Source: Limosilactobacillus sp. WILCCON 0051
Lineage (GTDB): Bacteria > Bacillota > Bacilli > Lactobacillales > Lactobacillaceae
DNA: 64,000 nt
NCBI RefSeq assembly: GCF_039955095.1
Contig: NZ_CP154878.1
Coordinates: forward strand, 744,001 to 808,000
Reading direction: 5' to 3'
The stretch's first letter is position 1, and each line of letters begins with the position of its first letter. Both the position numbers and the translations under genes were made by a program. The notes beneath the pieces are model-generated. The model was not told where the DNA came from and ran no database searches. It saw only the letters and a program-made list of their open reading frames with translations. Below, piece by piece: positions 33,938 through 44,078 of the stretch.

Positions 33938-35212
33938 GTGATATTAACGATTATTACCTTTATTATTGTCTTTGGACTGCTGGTCTTGGTGCATGAATAT
34001 GGCCACTACTACTTTGCCAAACGGGCTGGGATTCTGGTTCGTGAATTTTCGATTGGCATGGGTCCCAAGATCTGGTGGCATCGCAAAAACGGCACGACCT
34101 ATACGATCCGGATTCTGCCATTGGGCGGGTATGTCCGGCTGGCAGGTGCTGATGAAGAAGATGAGGAGTCGCTGCGTCCCGGAACGCCGGTTGCCATTCA
34201 GCTAAATGACCAGCAAAAAGTCACCAGCATCAATACCAGTGATAAAAATACGCTGTTTCAAGGGATTCCACTGCAGCTGATTGATCATGACCTAAATGAT
34301 GGATTATGGATCAAAGGGTATGTCAATGGCGATGAGAGTGCGGTCAAAACATATGCTGTCGATCATGACGCCACGATTATTGAAAATGACGGTACCGTTG
34401 TTCAGATTGCGCCTAAGGACGTGCAGTTTCGTTCCGCCAGTCTGGGCAATCGGATGCTGACCAACTTTGCCGGGCCGTTCAACAACTTCTTGCTGTCTTT
34501 GGTCGTCTTTATTATTCTGGGCTTTACGCTCAGCGGCATTCCCACCAACAGCAATCGACTGGGCGCGGTTCGTTCTGACTCGGTAGCGGCCAAGGCAGGT
34601 TTGCAGACCGGTGATCGGATTACTCAGATCAATGGTAAAAAAACCAAGAACTGGACTGCTTTGGCAACTGAAATTTCGGGCAATCCCGGCAAAAAGCTGA
34701 CGGTTGAGTATCAGCGTGATGGTCATCAGCATACTACGACGATGACGCCTAAAAAGGTCAAGCAGGGGAATGAGACAGTTGGTCAGGTCGGCATTGTTGA
34801 AGAACAAAAAACCGATGCCAAATCAAGAATCATGTTTGGCTGGCAGCGGTTCGTCCAGGCCGGCACTCTGATCTTCAGCGTCTTAGGCCACATGTTTACG
34901 CACGGCTTTAGCCTCAACGACTTGGGGGGACCGGTCGCAATCTATGCCGGCACCTCGCAGGCGACTGCATTGGGGATCAATGGCGTGCTTAATTTCTTGG
35001 CGCTCTTGTCGATTAATCTGGGAATCGTCAATTTACTGCCAATTCCCGCTCTTGATGGTGGTAAGCTGTTATTGAACATTATCGAGGCAGTCATTAGGCG
35101 GCCGATTCCCGAAAAAGCTGAGGGGATCGTTACGATTATTGGTTTTGCCTTTTTGATGCTGTTGATGATTCTGGTTACTTGGAACGATATTCAACGCTAC
35201 TTTATTCATTAA
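33938..35212 (+). CDS. rseP: RIP metalloprotease RseP
   Basis: A 424-residue site-2 protease that cuts membrane proteins inside the bilayer, including anti-sigma factors and signal peptide remnants. The zinc motif HEYGH is at residues 19-23. A PDZ domain follows (SVAAKAGLQTGDRITQING), and the third zinc ligand lies in LPIPALDGGKLLLN. Four membrane helices. The GTG start follows GGTGAGG. The length matches lactobacillar RseP. Confidence 0.94.
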   Translation: MILTIITFIIVFGLLVLVHEYGHYYFAKRAGILVREFSIGMGPKIWWHRKNGTTYTIRILPLGGYVRLAGADEEDEESLRPGTPVAIQLNDQQKVTSINTSDKNTLFQGIPLQLIDHDLNDGLWIKGYVNGDESAVKTYAVDHDATIIENDGTVVQIAPKDVQFRSASLGNRMLTNFAGPFNNFLLSLVVFIILGFTLSGIPTNSNRLGAVRSDSVAAKAGLQTGDRITQINGKKTKNWTALATEISGNPGKKLTVEYQRDGHQHTTTMTPKKVKQGNETVGQVGIVEEQKTDAKSRIMFGWQRFVQAGTLIFSVLGHMFTHGFSLNDLGGPVAIYAGTSQATALGINGVLNFLALLSINLGIVNLLPIPALDGGKLLLNIIEAVIRRPIPEKAEGIVTIIGFAFLMLLMILVTWNDIQRYFIH

Positions 35213-35263
35213 AAATCTTGGCTCCGTTTTATGAAGCCGTTCAAAGGAGTATTTTTTTAAATT

Positions 35264-37006
35264 ATGAAGCAATCAAAAATTTTGATTCCTACCAAAAAAG
35301 AAGCACCAGCTGATGCCGAAGCGCTCAGTCATAAGATGATGGTGCGGGCCGGCTACATCTACCAGGTCTCAGCCGGGGTCTGGGCTTATCTGCCAATGGC
35401 CTACCGGGTGATTCGCAAGGTTGAAAACATCATTCGCGAAGAAATGGAAAAGGCCGGTGCCGTTGAAATGATGATGCCGGCACTGCTGCCTGCTGATCTG
35501 TGGAAGAAGTCGGGCCGCTACGAAAGCTATGGCGACAACCTGTTTAAACTCAAGGACCGCCGCGATCGTGAATTCATCCTGGGACCAACGCACGAAGAAA
35601 CGTTCACCAGCATTCTGCGTGACAGCGTGCAGTCATATAAGAAGCTGCCTTTGGTCGTCTACCAGCTGCAAGACAAGTTCCGTGATGAGGATCGGCCGCG
35701 CTATGGTATTCTGCGGGGTAAGGAATTCGAAATGCTGGATGGCTACTCCTTCTCTGCCGATCAAGCAGGTCTGGATGAGGCATACAACCTGCAGGCTAAG
35801 GCATACCGCAATATCTTCGACAAGATTGGCCTGGACTACAAGGTGATCCTGGCTGATTCTGGCACGATGGGGGGCAAGAACTCCCAGGAATTCTCCGCAC
35901 CAGCTGAGGTTGGGGAAGATACGATTGCCTACACGGATGGGACCTATGCTGCCAACCTGGAAAAAGCCACGAGCAAGTTTGTCGGCGTGCAGCAGACGGC
36001 TGATCCGGCTGAACTGCAGAAACAGGCTACGCCAGGCGCGCACAGCGTTGATGAGGCAGCTGAAAGTCTGGGGCTGGAAAGCAGTCAGATCATCAAGTCG
36101 ATGCTGTACATGGCTAAGATGGATGAAGAAGAAACGGTGCCGGTGCTGGTGTTGATGCGCGGCAATGACGAGGTTAACGAAACCAAAGTCGAAAACGCGC
36201 TGGACTGCGAAGAGCTTAGTCTGGCCACTGAAGAAGACGCGGAAAAATACCTGGGCGCTCATCCTGGTTCGCTTGGTCCCGTCGGCGTGGGTGAAGAAGT
36301 CAAGATCCTGGCCGACAACTACGTCAAAGTCCTGGTCAACATGGCCTGCGGTGCCAATGAAGACGGCTTCCACTACGTCAACGCCAATTTGGATCGCGAC
36401 TTCCGCGTTGATGAGTTTGGCGACTTCCGTAACGTTCAAGAAGGCGAAATCGCGCCAGACGGTCAGCCAATCAAGTTTACGCGTGGGATCGAGCTGGGAC
36501 ACATCTTCAAGCTTGGTACGCACTATTCCAAGATCTTAGGCGCGCAGGTGCTGGATCAAAACGGCCGGCAAACCGATATGGTAATGGGCTCATATGGCAT
36601 CGGCGTCTCACGGCTGCTCTCAGCAGTTGCCGAACAGACGGCTGACGAACATGGGCTGGCATGGCCGGACAGCATCGCGCCATTTGACGTGCACGTCATT
36701 CCGGTTAACGCTAAAAACGAAGAACAGATGCAGATGGCAGAAAGCATCACCAAGACTTTGGAAACAGCTGGCTATGAAGTACTGCTCGACGATCGCAAGG
36801 AACGGGCCGGCGTTAAGTTTGCCGATGCCGATCTGATTGGTCTGCCATTGCGGGTCACGGTCGGCAAGAAAGCCAGCGAAGGGATCGTTGAGGTCAAGAT
36901 CCGCAAGACCGGCGAGACGATTGAGATCAAGCAGGAAGAAATTGAAAACACGGTTGGCATTTTGCTTAAGCAGCTGACGCCAGCTACCGAGACAGCCGCT
37001 GACTAA
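35264..37006 (+). CDS. proS: prolyl-tRNA synthetase
   Basis: A 580-residue bacterial-type class II synthetase charging tRNA-Pro. Motif 2 is around KFRDEDRPRYGILRGKEFEM and motif 3 is GSYGIGVSRLLSA. The YbaK-like editing insertion lies in the middle (about residues 225-390), and the anticodon-binding domain forms the last 110 residues. A CAAAGGAG site precedes the ATG. It belongs to the uppS-cdsA-rseP-proS operon, upstream of polC. Confidence 0.96.
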   Translation: MKQSKILIPTKKEAPADAEALSHKMMVRAGYIYQVSAGVWAYLPMAYRVIRKVENIIREEMEKAGAVEMMMPALLPADLWKKSGRYESYGDNLFKLKDRRDREFILGPTHEETFTSILRDSVQSYKKLPLVVYQLQDKFRDEDRPRYGILRGKEFEMLDGYSFSADQAGLDEAYNLQAKAYRNIFDKIGLDYKVILADSGTMGGKNSQEFSAPAEVGEDTIAYTDGTYAANLEKATSKFVGVQQTADPAELQKQATPGAHSVDEAAESLGLESSQIIKSMLYMAKMDEEETVPVLVLMRGNDEVNETKVENALDCEELSLATEEDAEKYLGAHPGSLGPVGVGEEVKILADNYVKVLVNMACGANEDGFHYVNANLDRDFRVDEFGDFRNVQEGEIAPDGQPIKFTRGIELGHIFKLGTHYSKILGAQVLDQNGRQTDMVMGSYGIGVSRLLSAVAEQTADEHGLAWPDSIAPFDVHVIPVNAKNEEQMQMAESITKTLETAGYEVLLDDRKERAGVKFADADLIGLPLRVTVGKKASEGIVEVKIRKTGETIEIKQEEIENTVGILLKQLTPATETAAD

Positions 37007-37011
37007 TTATT

Positions 37012-37077
37012 GAGCGGCAGACTTTACAAAAGGTGGTTTAAAGGTAGAATAGATTCTGCTTTTAGCCGCTTTTTTTA
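37012..37077 (+). terminator. possible terminator between proS and polC
   Basis: AGCGGC near 37012 can pair with GCCGCT at 37064 followed by seven T. The loop is long, with a small AGAATAGATTCT hairpin inside, so read-through into polC is likely. Confidence 0.4.
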
Positions 37078-37101
37078 ATGAAATCAGAGAGGAGCATTGG
37101 A

Positions 37102-40100
37102 GTGGAGTTATCACGACATGAACTGTTTGAGCACTTGCTAGATCAGCTGAATATGGCTAAAGACGATCCTGCTTTTAAGGACGGCAAGATCAAGCAGGTA
37201 ATCGTTCACCGCAAGTCCAAGTGCTGGGAATTTGATATCGTCCTGCGCAAGGTAATGCCTTATGAATTGTTTCGCCAGTTCGTCTCAGCCTTGCAGATCA
37301 GTTTTCGCGAGCTGGCGGGCGTGGATGCCAAAGTCAGAATCGATACGCCGACTGATGAATTGGATGGCAAGGCGATCGGCGACTATTGGTCATACGTAGT
37401 CGATGCCGAAGTCGGTGAATCCCCAATGGCACGCGAGGTCTGCGCCAAGACGATTCCTGAAGTCGATGGCAATCGAGTACAGCTGCTGCTGGAAAACGAG
37501 GCGATCAAAGACTTTTTCGTCAAGAATCTTTTAAGTGCAATTGAAGAAGGCTACCAAAAAGTCGGTTTTCCACAGTTTCGGATTCATCCATTGGTCGATC
37601 AGTCAGCTTCTGAGCAAAAAATCAAGGAGCTCAAGGCCAAACAGCAGCAGCAGGACCAGGAGCTGGTTAAAAAAGCCATGGAGCGCCTGCAGCAGCAAAA
37701 AGCCGAAAAAAAGCAGCAGGAATCCGCGCTGCCTGATCTGGGCGATGGTCCCCTGGTCATTGGCAAGCCGATCAATCCTAAAGAGCCTGTACGACGGATG
37801 GCTGAGATTACTGAAGAAGAGCGCAACGTGGTCGTGGAAGGATACGTCTTTTCAAAAGAAGTCCGCGAGCTGCGCAGTGGCCGGCAATTGCTGATTTTGG
37901 AAGTAACCGACTATACGTCATCGTTTGCCATCAAGAAGTTCTCCAATAATAAAGAAGACGAGGCCAAGTTTGCGGCAATCAAGGAAGGCGAATGGATCAA
38001 GGCACGCGGTCCGGTTCAAGAAGACACCTACATGCGTGATTTGACGATCATGGCCTATGCCATCCAGCAGGTCAGTCATCCTGCCAGAAAGGATACTGCA
38101 GAAGGCGAGAAACGAGTTGAGCTGCATTTGCATACTACGATGAGCACGATGGATGCCACCAACTCGATTTCTGATTACATCAAACAGGCAGAAAAATGGG
38201 GGATGAAGGCAATCGCGGTCACCGATCATGCCGGTGTCCAGGCTTTCCCCGAAGCGTTCAATGCCAGTCACGATAAGAAAGGCAATGCCAAGATCAAGAT
38301 TTTATATGGGGTCGAGGCTAATGTCGTTGATGACGGGATCCCACTGGTCTATAACGAAAACCATGATGAGCTTTTAGGCAATACCTATGTCATCTTTGAC
38401 GTGGAAACGACGGGACTTTCAGCCATCTATGACAAGGTGATCCAGCTGTCGGCCGTTAAGATGCGGGATGGCGAGGTGCTGGACTCGTTTAATCAGTTTA
38501 TCGACCCCGGCTTTCCGCTTTCTGAACAGACCAAGGAACTGACCAAGATCACTGATGAGGACGTCAAGGGATCCAAATCAGAAACTGAGGTCTTTCAGAT
38601 GTTCCAGGACTTTTGTGAAGGCTGTCTGCTGGCTGGACACAACGTCAGCTTTGATATGGGCTTTTTGAACACCGGTTATGAACGCGATGGCTTGCCGCGC
38701 ATTACGGCTCCAGTTATCGATACCCTGCCACTGGCACGCTTTTTGCATCCAGAAATGCACCGGTTCACGCTGGATACGCTGAGCCGCAAGTTTAAAGTCG
38801 GGCTTGATCATCACCACCGAGCTGACCATGATGCCGAGGCAACGGGACACCTGCTGCACATCTTTTTAAGAGATGCCGAGAAACGCTACGATGCCAAATA
38901 CGTTGATGACTTAAATAAGCATATGTCAGACAACGGCGCCTATCGTCATGGCCGACCGTTTCATGCCACGATTTTTGCCAAGAATCACACGGGGCTGAAG
39001 AATCTTTACAAACTGGTCTCATTGGCCAACGTCAAATACTTCTATCGGGTGCCGCGGATTCCACGCAGCGTGCTTGACCACTATCGCGAGGGCCTGCTGA
39101 TCGGTACGGCCTGTTCAAAAGGCGAGGTCTTTACGGCGATGATGGAAAAGGGCTATACGGATGCCAAGCAAAAAGCGCAGTACTATGACTTTATTGAAGT
39201 GCAGCCCAAGCCCAACTACGCGCCTTTGATCGAGCAGCAGATCATCTCAAATACCGCGCATCTAGAAGACATTATCAAAAACATGGTCAAGCTGGGAGCA
39301 GATATAGACAAACCGGTCGTGGCAACTGGCGACGCACACTATCTTAATCCAGAAGACAAGATCTATCGTCACATTCTGATCAATTCTCAAGGCGGCGCCA
39401 ATCCGCTTAACCGCACGCGCCGGCCTGACGTTCCATTCCGCACGACAGATGATATGCTCAAGCAGTTTGCGTTTTTGGGTGAGGAAAAGGCGCATGAGAT
39501 CGTGGTGGAAAATACCAATCGGCTGGCCGCTGAAATGGATGAGATGCGGCCGGTGCAAGACTCGCTGCACACGCCGAACATGAAGGGCGCCAACGAAGAA
39601 CTGGCCAAGCGAACCTGGGATACGGCCCATGCCTGGTATGGCGATCCGCTGCCAAAACTGGTCAAGGATCGGGTCGAACTGGAGCTCAACTCAATTATCG
39701 GCAATGGTTACGCGGTTATTTATCTGATTGCCCAGCGTTTGGTAGCCAAGTCCAATAAAGACGGCTATCTGGTTGGCTCGCGGGGATCGGTCGGCTCATC
39801 AGTCGTGGCCAATCTGGCAGGGATCACGGAAGTCAATGCCTTTCCGCCGCACTATCGCTGTCCCAACTGTCAATACAGCCATTTCTACACGAAAGGTGAG
39901 TACAGCTCGGGATTTGATATGCCTGACAAAGACTGTCCCAAGTGCGGTACTTTGATGATCAAAGACGGTCACGATATTCCTTTCCAGACCTTCCTTGGCT
40001 TTAAGGGCAATAAAGTTCCTGATATCGATCTGAACTTCTCTGGCGACTACCAGCCAATCGCGCATAACTATATGAAGGTGCTGTTCGGCGAAAAGAACGT

Positions 40101-41439
40101 TTATCGAGCCGGGACGATCGGAACCGTGGCCGATAAGACTGCCTATGGATACGTCAAGGCGTTTGAGCGCGATACCGAGCAGCAGTTTAGAGGCGCCGAA
40201 GAAGACCGTTTGGCAAAAGGCGCGACCGGCGTTAAGCGAACGACCGGTCAGCACCCGGCTGGAATCATCATCGTGCCTGATGACATGAGCATCTACGACT
40301 TTACGCCGGTGCAGTATCCAGCTGACGATCAAAACGCGGCTTGGGAAACCACGCACTTTGATTTTCATTCGATCCACGACAACATCTTGAAAATGGATAT
40401 TCTGGGACATGATGACCCGACCATGATTCGCTTCTTACAAGATCTTTCGGGCGTCAATCCGCAAACGATACCAATGGATGATCCAGGCGTGATGAGTCTG
40501 TTCTCCAGTCCAGATGTTTTAGGCGTTACCGAAGAGCAGATTCAAAGCAAGACGGGAACTTTGGGGCTGCCGGAATTCGGGACGCGGTTCGTGCGGGGGA
40601 TGCTGGACGATACGCACCCCAAGAACTACTCACAGCTGCTGCAGATTTCTGGTCTTTCGCACGGGACTGGCGTGTGGCTGGACAATGCCCAGGAACTGAT
40701 CAAAAACGGCACGGCCACGATTGCCAACGTTATCGGCTGTCGTGACAACATCATGACCGACTTGATTCACTATGGCCTGGATTCAGAAACCTCCTTCCAG
40801 GTTATGGAACACGTGCGTAAAGGGCGTGGGATTCCAGATGAATGGCAGGAAAAAATGCTGCAGGCTGGCGTGCCGCAATGGTATCTGGATTCCTGTCTGA
40901 AGATTCAGTACATGTTCCCAAGAGCGCATGCGGCGGCATATGTCTTAATGGCGCTGCGGATTGCGTACTTTAAGGTCTACTTCCCGTTGGTTTATTATGC
41001 AGGCTACTTTTCCGTGCGGGCGGATGATTTTGACGTCGTGGCCATGGCTCATGGCAAGGATGCCGTCAAAGCACGGATGCAGCAGATCAATGACCAGGGC
41101 AATGAAGCCAGTGCCAAGGACAAGAGCCTGCTGACGATTCTGGAGCTGGCCAACGAGATGCTGGAGCGGGGCTACAACTTTGAAATGGTTGATCTGAACC
41201 GTTCAGATGCCACTGACTGGCTGATTGACGGCAATTCGCTGATTGCACCGTTCAGAGCGATTCCGGGTCTGGGGGTCAACGTTGCCAAGCAGATCGTTGC
41301 CGCCCGCGCGCAACGGCCATTCCTTTCCAAAGAGGATCTTTCTGAGCGGGGAAAGGTTTCACAGACGCTGATTCAGTTCATGACGGCCAACCACGTCTTA
41401 GACGATCTGCCGGATGAAAATCAGCTCAGTCTGTTTTAG
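37102..41439 (+). CDS. polC: DNA polymerase III PolC, Gram-positive alpha subunit
   Basis: A 1,445-residue replicative polymerase of low-GC Gram-positives. In order it shows an N-terminal domain, an OB-fold domain (about residues 225-290), a PHP domain beginning [14 protein letters not shown] (about 338), a DnaQ-type 3'-5' exonuclease ([12 protein letters not shown], about 430) and the C-family catalytic core. The core has the palm aspartates in [12 protein letters not shown] (about 972) and a zinc-binding cysteine set (CPNCQ ... CPKCG, about 920-950). GTG at 37102 lies seven bases after AGAGGAG. An ATG at 37078 precedes that site and is not used. Confidence 0.96.
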   Translation: MELSRHELFEHLLDQLNMAKDDPAFKDGKIKQVIVHRKSKCWEFDIVLRKVMPYELFRQFVSALQISFRELAGVDAKVRIDTPTDELDGKAIGDYWSYVVDAEVGESPMAREVCAKTIPEVDGNRVQLLLENEAIKDFFVKNLLSAIEEGYQKVGFPQFRIHPLVDQSASEQKIKELKAKQQQQDQELVKKAMERLQQQKAEKKQQESALPDLGDGPLVIGKPINPKEPVRRMAEITEEERNVVVEGYVFSKEVRELRSGRQLLILEVTDYTSSFAIKKFSNNKEDEAKFAAIKEGEWIKARGPVQEDTYMRDLTIMAYAIQQVSHPARKDTAEGEKRVELHLHTTMSTMDATNSISDYIKQAEKWGMKAIAVTDHAGVQAFPEAFNASHDKKGNAKIKILYGVEANVVDDGIPLVYNENHDELLGNTYVIFDVETTGLSAIYDKVIQLSAVKMRDGEVLDSFNQFIDPGFPLSEQTKELTKITDEDVKGSKSETEVFQMFQDFCEGCLLAGHNVSFDMGFLNTGYERDGLPRITAPVIDTLPLARFLHPEMHRFTLDTLSRKFKVGLDHHHRADHDAEATGHLLHIFLRDAEKRYDAKYVDDLNKHMSDNGAYRHGRPFHATIFAKNHTGLKNLYKLVSLANVKYFYRVPRIPRSVLDHYREGLLIGTACSKGEVFTAMMEKGYTDAKQKAQYYDFIEVQPKPNYAPLIEQQIISNTAHLEDIIKNMVKLGADIDKPVVATGDAHYLNPEDKIYRHILINSQGGANPLNRTRRPDVPFRTTDDMLKQFAFLGEEKAHEIVVENTNRLAAEMDEMRPVQDSLHTPNMKGANEELAKRTWDTAHAWYGDPLPKLVKDRVELELNSIIGNGYAVIYLIAQRLVAKSNKDGYLVGSRGSVGSSVVANLAGITEVNAFPPHYRCPNCQYSHFYTKGEYSSGFDMPDKDCPKCGTLMIKDGHDIPFQTFLGFKGNKVPDIDLNFSGDYQPIAHNYMKVLFGEKNVYRAGTIGTVADKTAYGYVKAFERDTEQQFRGAEEDRLAKGATGVKRTTGQHPAGIIIVPDDMSIYDFTPVQYPADDQNAAWETTHFDFHSIHDNILKMDILGHDDPTMIRFLQDLSGVNPQTIPMDDPGVMSLFSSPDVLGVTEEQIQSKTGTLGLPEFGTRFVRGMLDDTHPKNYSQLLQISGLSHGTGVWLDNAQELIKNGTATIANVIGCRDNIMTDLIHYGLDSETSFQVMEHVRKGRGIPDEWQEKMLQAGVPQWYLDSCLKIQYMFPRAHAAAYVLMALRIAYFKVYFPLVYYAGYFSVRADDFDVVAMAHGKDAVKARMQQINDQGNEASAKDKSLLTILELANEMLERGYNFEMVDLNRSDATDWLIDGNSLIAPFRAIPGLGVNVAKQIVAARAQRPFLSKEDLSERGKVSQTLIQFMTANHVLDDLPDENQLSLF

Positions 41440-41549
41440 CCGCAGCTGAATCGTTGACTGCAATGATCGGTAATCTGATCAAATAAGTTTCAGATAGATT
41501 TTTAGCGATCCTGATTTTGGTCTGATCAGTGGGCAAATGCTGCTCATGG

Positions 41550-41578
41550 TTGCTAAGCCAGAATAAAGATGCTATACT
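41550..41578 (+). promoter_or_regulatory. promoter of the rimP-nusA-infB operon
   Basis: TTGCTA, 17-bp spacer, TATACT. Transcription would start near 41585, directly before the leader hairpin. Confidence 0.7.
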
Positions 41579-41602
41579 ATCAATAGTGAATAACTCGTTA
41601 GG

Positions 41603-41629
41603 GAGTGAGCAGCAATGCTCGCTCTTTTT
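41603..41629 (+). terminator. leader terminator in front of rimP-nusA
   Basis: GAGTGAGC pairs with GCTCGCTC around a six-base loop, followed by five T. It lies only about 20 bases after the predicted transcription start and before the first gene, so it should act as an attenuator of the whole operon. Confidence 0.75.
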
Positions 41630-41656
41630 ATTGCAATGAAATTGGAGGTGGCGGAT

Positions 41657-42133
41657 TTGAGCAGTACGGTGGTTGACGCGGTCGAAAAACTAGTTGAGCC
41701 GATCTTGACCGAGCATGACTTTGAGCTGTATGATATCGAATTTGTCAAAGAAGGACAAAGCTGGTATTTAAGAGTCTACATCGACAAAGACGGCGGCATT
41801 ACGCTGGAAGACTGTGCCACGGTTAGCGATCAGCTGAGCGAGGCGCTGGATAATGCCGACCCAGACCCGATTCCCCAGGCATACTTTTTAGAAGTATCTT
41901 CACCAGGCGCGGAACGGCCTTTAAAAAAGGAAAGCGACTATCAGCGGGCATTGAACGAATATATTCATGTCTCACTGTACCAGGCAGTTGACGGCCGCAA
42001 AGTCTATGAGGGTACGATGACTGATCTGACGCCTGACAGCTTAACCTTGGATTATTTGGATAAGACACGACACAAGACGATTACGCTGGATCGTAAAAAA
42101 ATTGCCAAGGCTCGCTTAGCAATCAAGTTTTAA
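41657..42133 (+). CDS. rimP: ribosome maturation factor RimP
   Basis: A 158-residue assembly factor for the 30S subunit. The sequence [20 protein letters not shown] and [20 protein letters not shown] are standard for the family. The start TTG at 41657 lies six bases after GGAGGTG. The longer frame from 41615 begins inside the leader terminator and is rejected. It is the first gene of the operon rimP-nusA-rnpM-ylxQ-infB-rbfA. Confidence 0.92.
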   Translation: MSSTVVDAVEKLVEPILTEHDFELYDIEFVKEGQSWYLRVYIDKDGGITLEDCATVSDQLSEALDNADPDPIPQAYFLEVSSPGAERPLKKESDYQRALNEYIHVSLYQAVDGRKVYEGTMTDLTPDSLTLDYLDKTRHKTITLDRKKIAKARLAIKF

Positions 42134-42148
42134 TAAAGGAGCAGCAAA

Positions 42149-43372
42149 ATGAGCACTAAGAAGCAAAAGCAAGCACAAGAACTGCTTGATGCCATGAACG
42201 TCCTGGAAAAGGAAAAGGGCATCAAGAAGGAAGTCGTTATCGAAGCATTGACGGATGCTTTGGAAAAAGCCTACAAGACCAACTACAACGCCAGCAACGT
42301 TGAAGTAAAGATCGATGAAAACACGGGTGAGTTCAAGGTCTTTTCTGACAAGACGGTCGTGGCCGAAGTTGAAAACCCTAATGAACAAATCAGTCTGCAC
42401 GATGCCTGGGAAAAGAGTCATGGCTACAGTCTGGGCGACACTTTCAAAGAAGAAGTGACGCCGCATGACTTTGGCCGCTTGGCAGCGCAAACGGCTAAAA
42501 ACATCGTCCTGCAAAAACTGCGCGAGGCTGAACGCGATCGGGTCATCAACAAGTACGACAAGATGCTGAATGAATTGGTTGAAGGGGAAGTCTCTCGTGA
42601 AGACAACCGCTTTATCTACATTGACCTTGGCGATGGCGTGGAAGCCGGCTTGAGCAAGCGTCAGACGATGCCTAATGAAGAGTACCGAATTCACGATCGC
42701 GTCCAGGTCTACATCTACAAGGTAGCCGATGCCAAGCCAATGCAGCAGCCAGATGGCACGCAAAAGCGTCAATATCGCGGTCCGCTGGTCTTGGTAAGCC
42801 GGACTGATCCTGGCATGCTCAAGCGCTTGTTTGAAAAAGAGGTTCCCGAACTCAAGGAACAAAACGGCCCAATCGAATGGAAGGGCAGCGCACGGGAAGC
42901 CGGCGATCGTTCCAAGGTTGCCGTAGCTTCAAAAGACCCGAACATCGACCCGGTTGGTACCTGTGTTGGTCCACGGGGTGCTCGTGTTCAGGCAATCGTC
43001 AACCAACTGGGCGGCGAAAACATCGATATCATCGAATACAGCTCTGATCCAGCTATCTTCATCAAGAATGCCCTGAAGCCAGCTACGGTTGACCGCCTGG
43101 ACTTTGACGACAACAACGGTGAAGAAGAGGATACGGGCAGCGTTGATCACGAAGGCAACAAGATCGTCAAGGTTCACCATGGCTGCACGGTCTACGTACC
43201 GGACGATCAGTTGTCGCTGGCAATCGGCAAGCGTGGTCAAAACGTTCGCCTGGCTGCTCAGCTGACCAAGTACAAGATTGACATCAAGCCATCCAGTGAG
43301 GCACCGGCTGTCGAAGACCAAACCGATGATTTCGCTGACGATGCTCAAAACGATGCAATGGATGGCGAATAA
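42149..43372 (+). CDS. nusA: transcription termination/antitermination factor NusA
   Basis: A 407-residue RNA polymerase partner that modulates pausing and termination. An N-terminal polymerase-binding domain, an S1 domain (VEGEVSREDNRFIYIDLGDG) and two KH domains (CVGPRGARVQAIVNQLGGE and LAIGKRGQNVRLAAQ) appear in order, followed by an acidic tail of about 30 residues. An AAAGGAG site precedes the ATG, 15 bases after rimP. Confidence 0.96.
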   Translation: MSTKKQKQAQELLDAMNVLEKEKGIKKEVVIEALTDALEKAYKTNYNASNVEVKIDENTGEFKVFSDKTVVAEVENPNEQISLHDAWEKSHGYSLGDTFKEEVTPHDFGRLAAQTAKNIVLQKLREAERDRVINKYDKMLNELVEGEVSREDNRFIYIDLGDGVEAGLSKRQTMPNEEYRIHDRVQVYIYKVADAKPMQQPDGTQKRQYRGPLVLVSRTDPGMLKRLFEKEVPELKEQNGPIEWKGSAREAGDRSKVAVASKDPNIDPVGTCVGPRGARVQAIVNQLGGENIDIIEYSSDPAIFIKNALKPATVDRLDFDDNNGEEEDTGSVDHEGNKIVKVHHGCTVYVPDDQLSLAIGKRGQNVRLAAQLTKYKIDIKPSSEAPAVEDQTDDFADDAQNDAMDGE

Positions 43373-43437
43373 GACTACAATAGAAAAAGAAATTGAAGCA
43401 AGATAGAATGGAATAAATTGAGCAGCGGGGTGAAACA

Positions 43438-43734
43438 ATGAAAAAGAGAAAAGTACCGATGCGCAAAGACATCGTTACCGGCGAAATGATGCCCAAGCGA
43501 GAGCTAATTCGCGTGGTGCGCAACAAAGAAGATGAAGTCAGCGTGGACCCAACCGGTAAAAAGGCTGGTCGTGGCGCCTACATTGCCGCGGATGTCAAGA
43601 TTGCCACGCGGGCAAAGAAAGAACGCACTTTTGACAAGGCATTCGGCGTTAAGCTGGATGATGCCTTTTATGATCAGCTGATTGACTATGCTGATCACCT
43701 GCAGGAACGGATCAAGCTGTTCGGTCACGTTTAA
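43438..43734 (+). CDS. rnpM: YlxR family RNA-binding protein (RnpM)
   Basis: A 98-residue basic protein of the YlxR family. The signature is PMRKDIVTGEMMPKRELIRV, then KKAGRGAYIAAD. Recent work in Bacillus links YlxR/RnpM to modulation of RNase P; earlier it was known only as a conserved nusA-infB operon member. GGGGTG precedes the ATG. Its stop overlaps the start of the next gene by one base. Confidence 0.93.
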   Translation: MKKRKVPMRKDIVTGEMMPKRELIRVVRNKEDEVSVDPTGKKAGRGAYIAADVKIATRAKKERTFDKAFGVKLDDAFYDQLIDYADHLQERIKLFGHV

Positions 43735-44060
43735 TGACAGCTTCAGAACAGCAGATCTTGAACCTTTTGGGATTAGCCCGGCGCGCCCGTCAGATCACGG
43801 CTGGTGAAGGATTGGTCTTAAAATCGATCCGCAGTCATCAAGCCAAGCTGGTCTTTTTGGCAGCTGATGCCGGTCATTCCACGGTCAAGCAGTTTATCAA
43901 CAAGTGTACCTACTATGAAATTCCACTGATTTGCCGATTCAATAAAGCCCAGCTAAGTCAGGCGATTGGACAGGCACGAACGGTGGTTGCCGTTGAGCAG
44001 GCCGGTTTTGCCAAGCGCATGATCGAACTGTCAAACGACGCTGAAGAAATAACAAAATAA
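43734..44060 (+). CDS. ylxQ: L7Ae-family ribosomal protein YlxQ
   Basis: A 108-residue protein of the L7Ae/L30e fold that binds kink-turn RNAs. LGLARRARQITAGEGLVLKS and AKLVFLAADAGHSTVKQF match the family. The ATG lies in the TAATGA overlap with rnpM, so translation is coupled. It sits between rnpM and infB as in other Firmicutes. Its exact ribosomal role is unclear. Confidence 0.92.
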   Translation: MTASEQQILNLLGLARRARQITAGEGLVLKSIRSHQAKLVFLAADAGHSTVKQFINKCTYYEIPLICRFNKAQLSQAIGQARTVVAVEQAGFAKRMIELSNDAEEITK

Positions 44061-44078
44061 ATAAAGGAGCGTGATTCG

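Noticed and set aside
41615..41656. Upstream ATG start for rimP
   Set aside because: It lies inside the leader terminator and a far better binding site precedes TTG at 41657.
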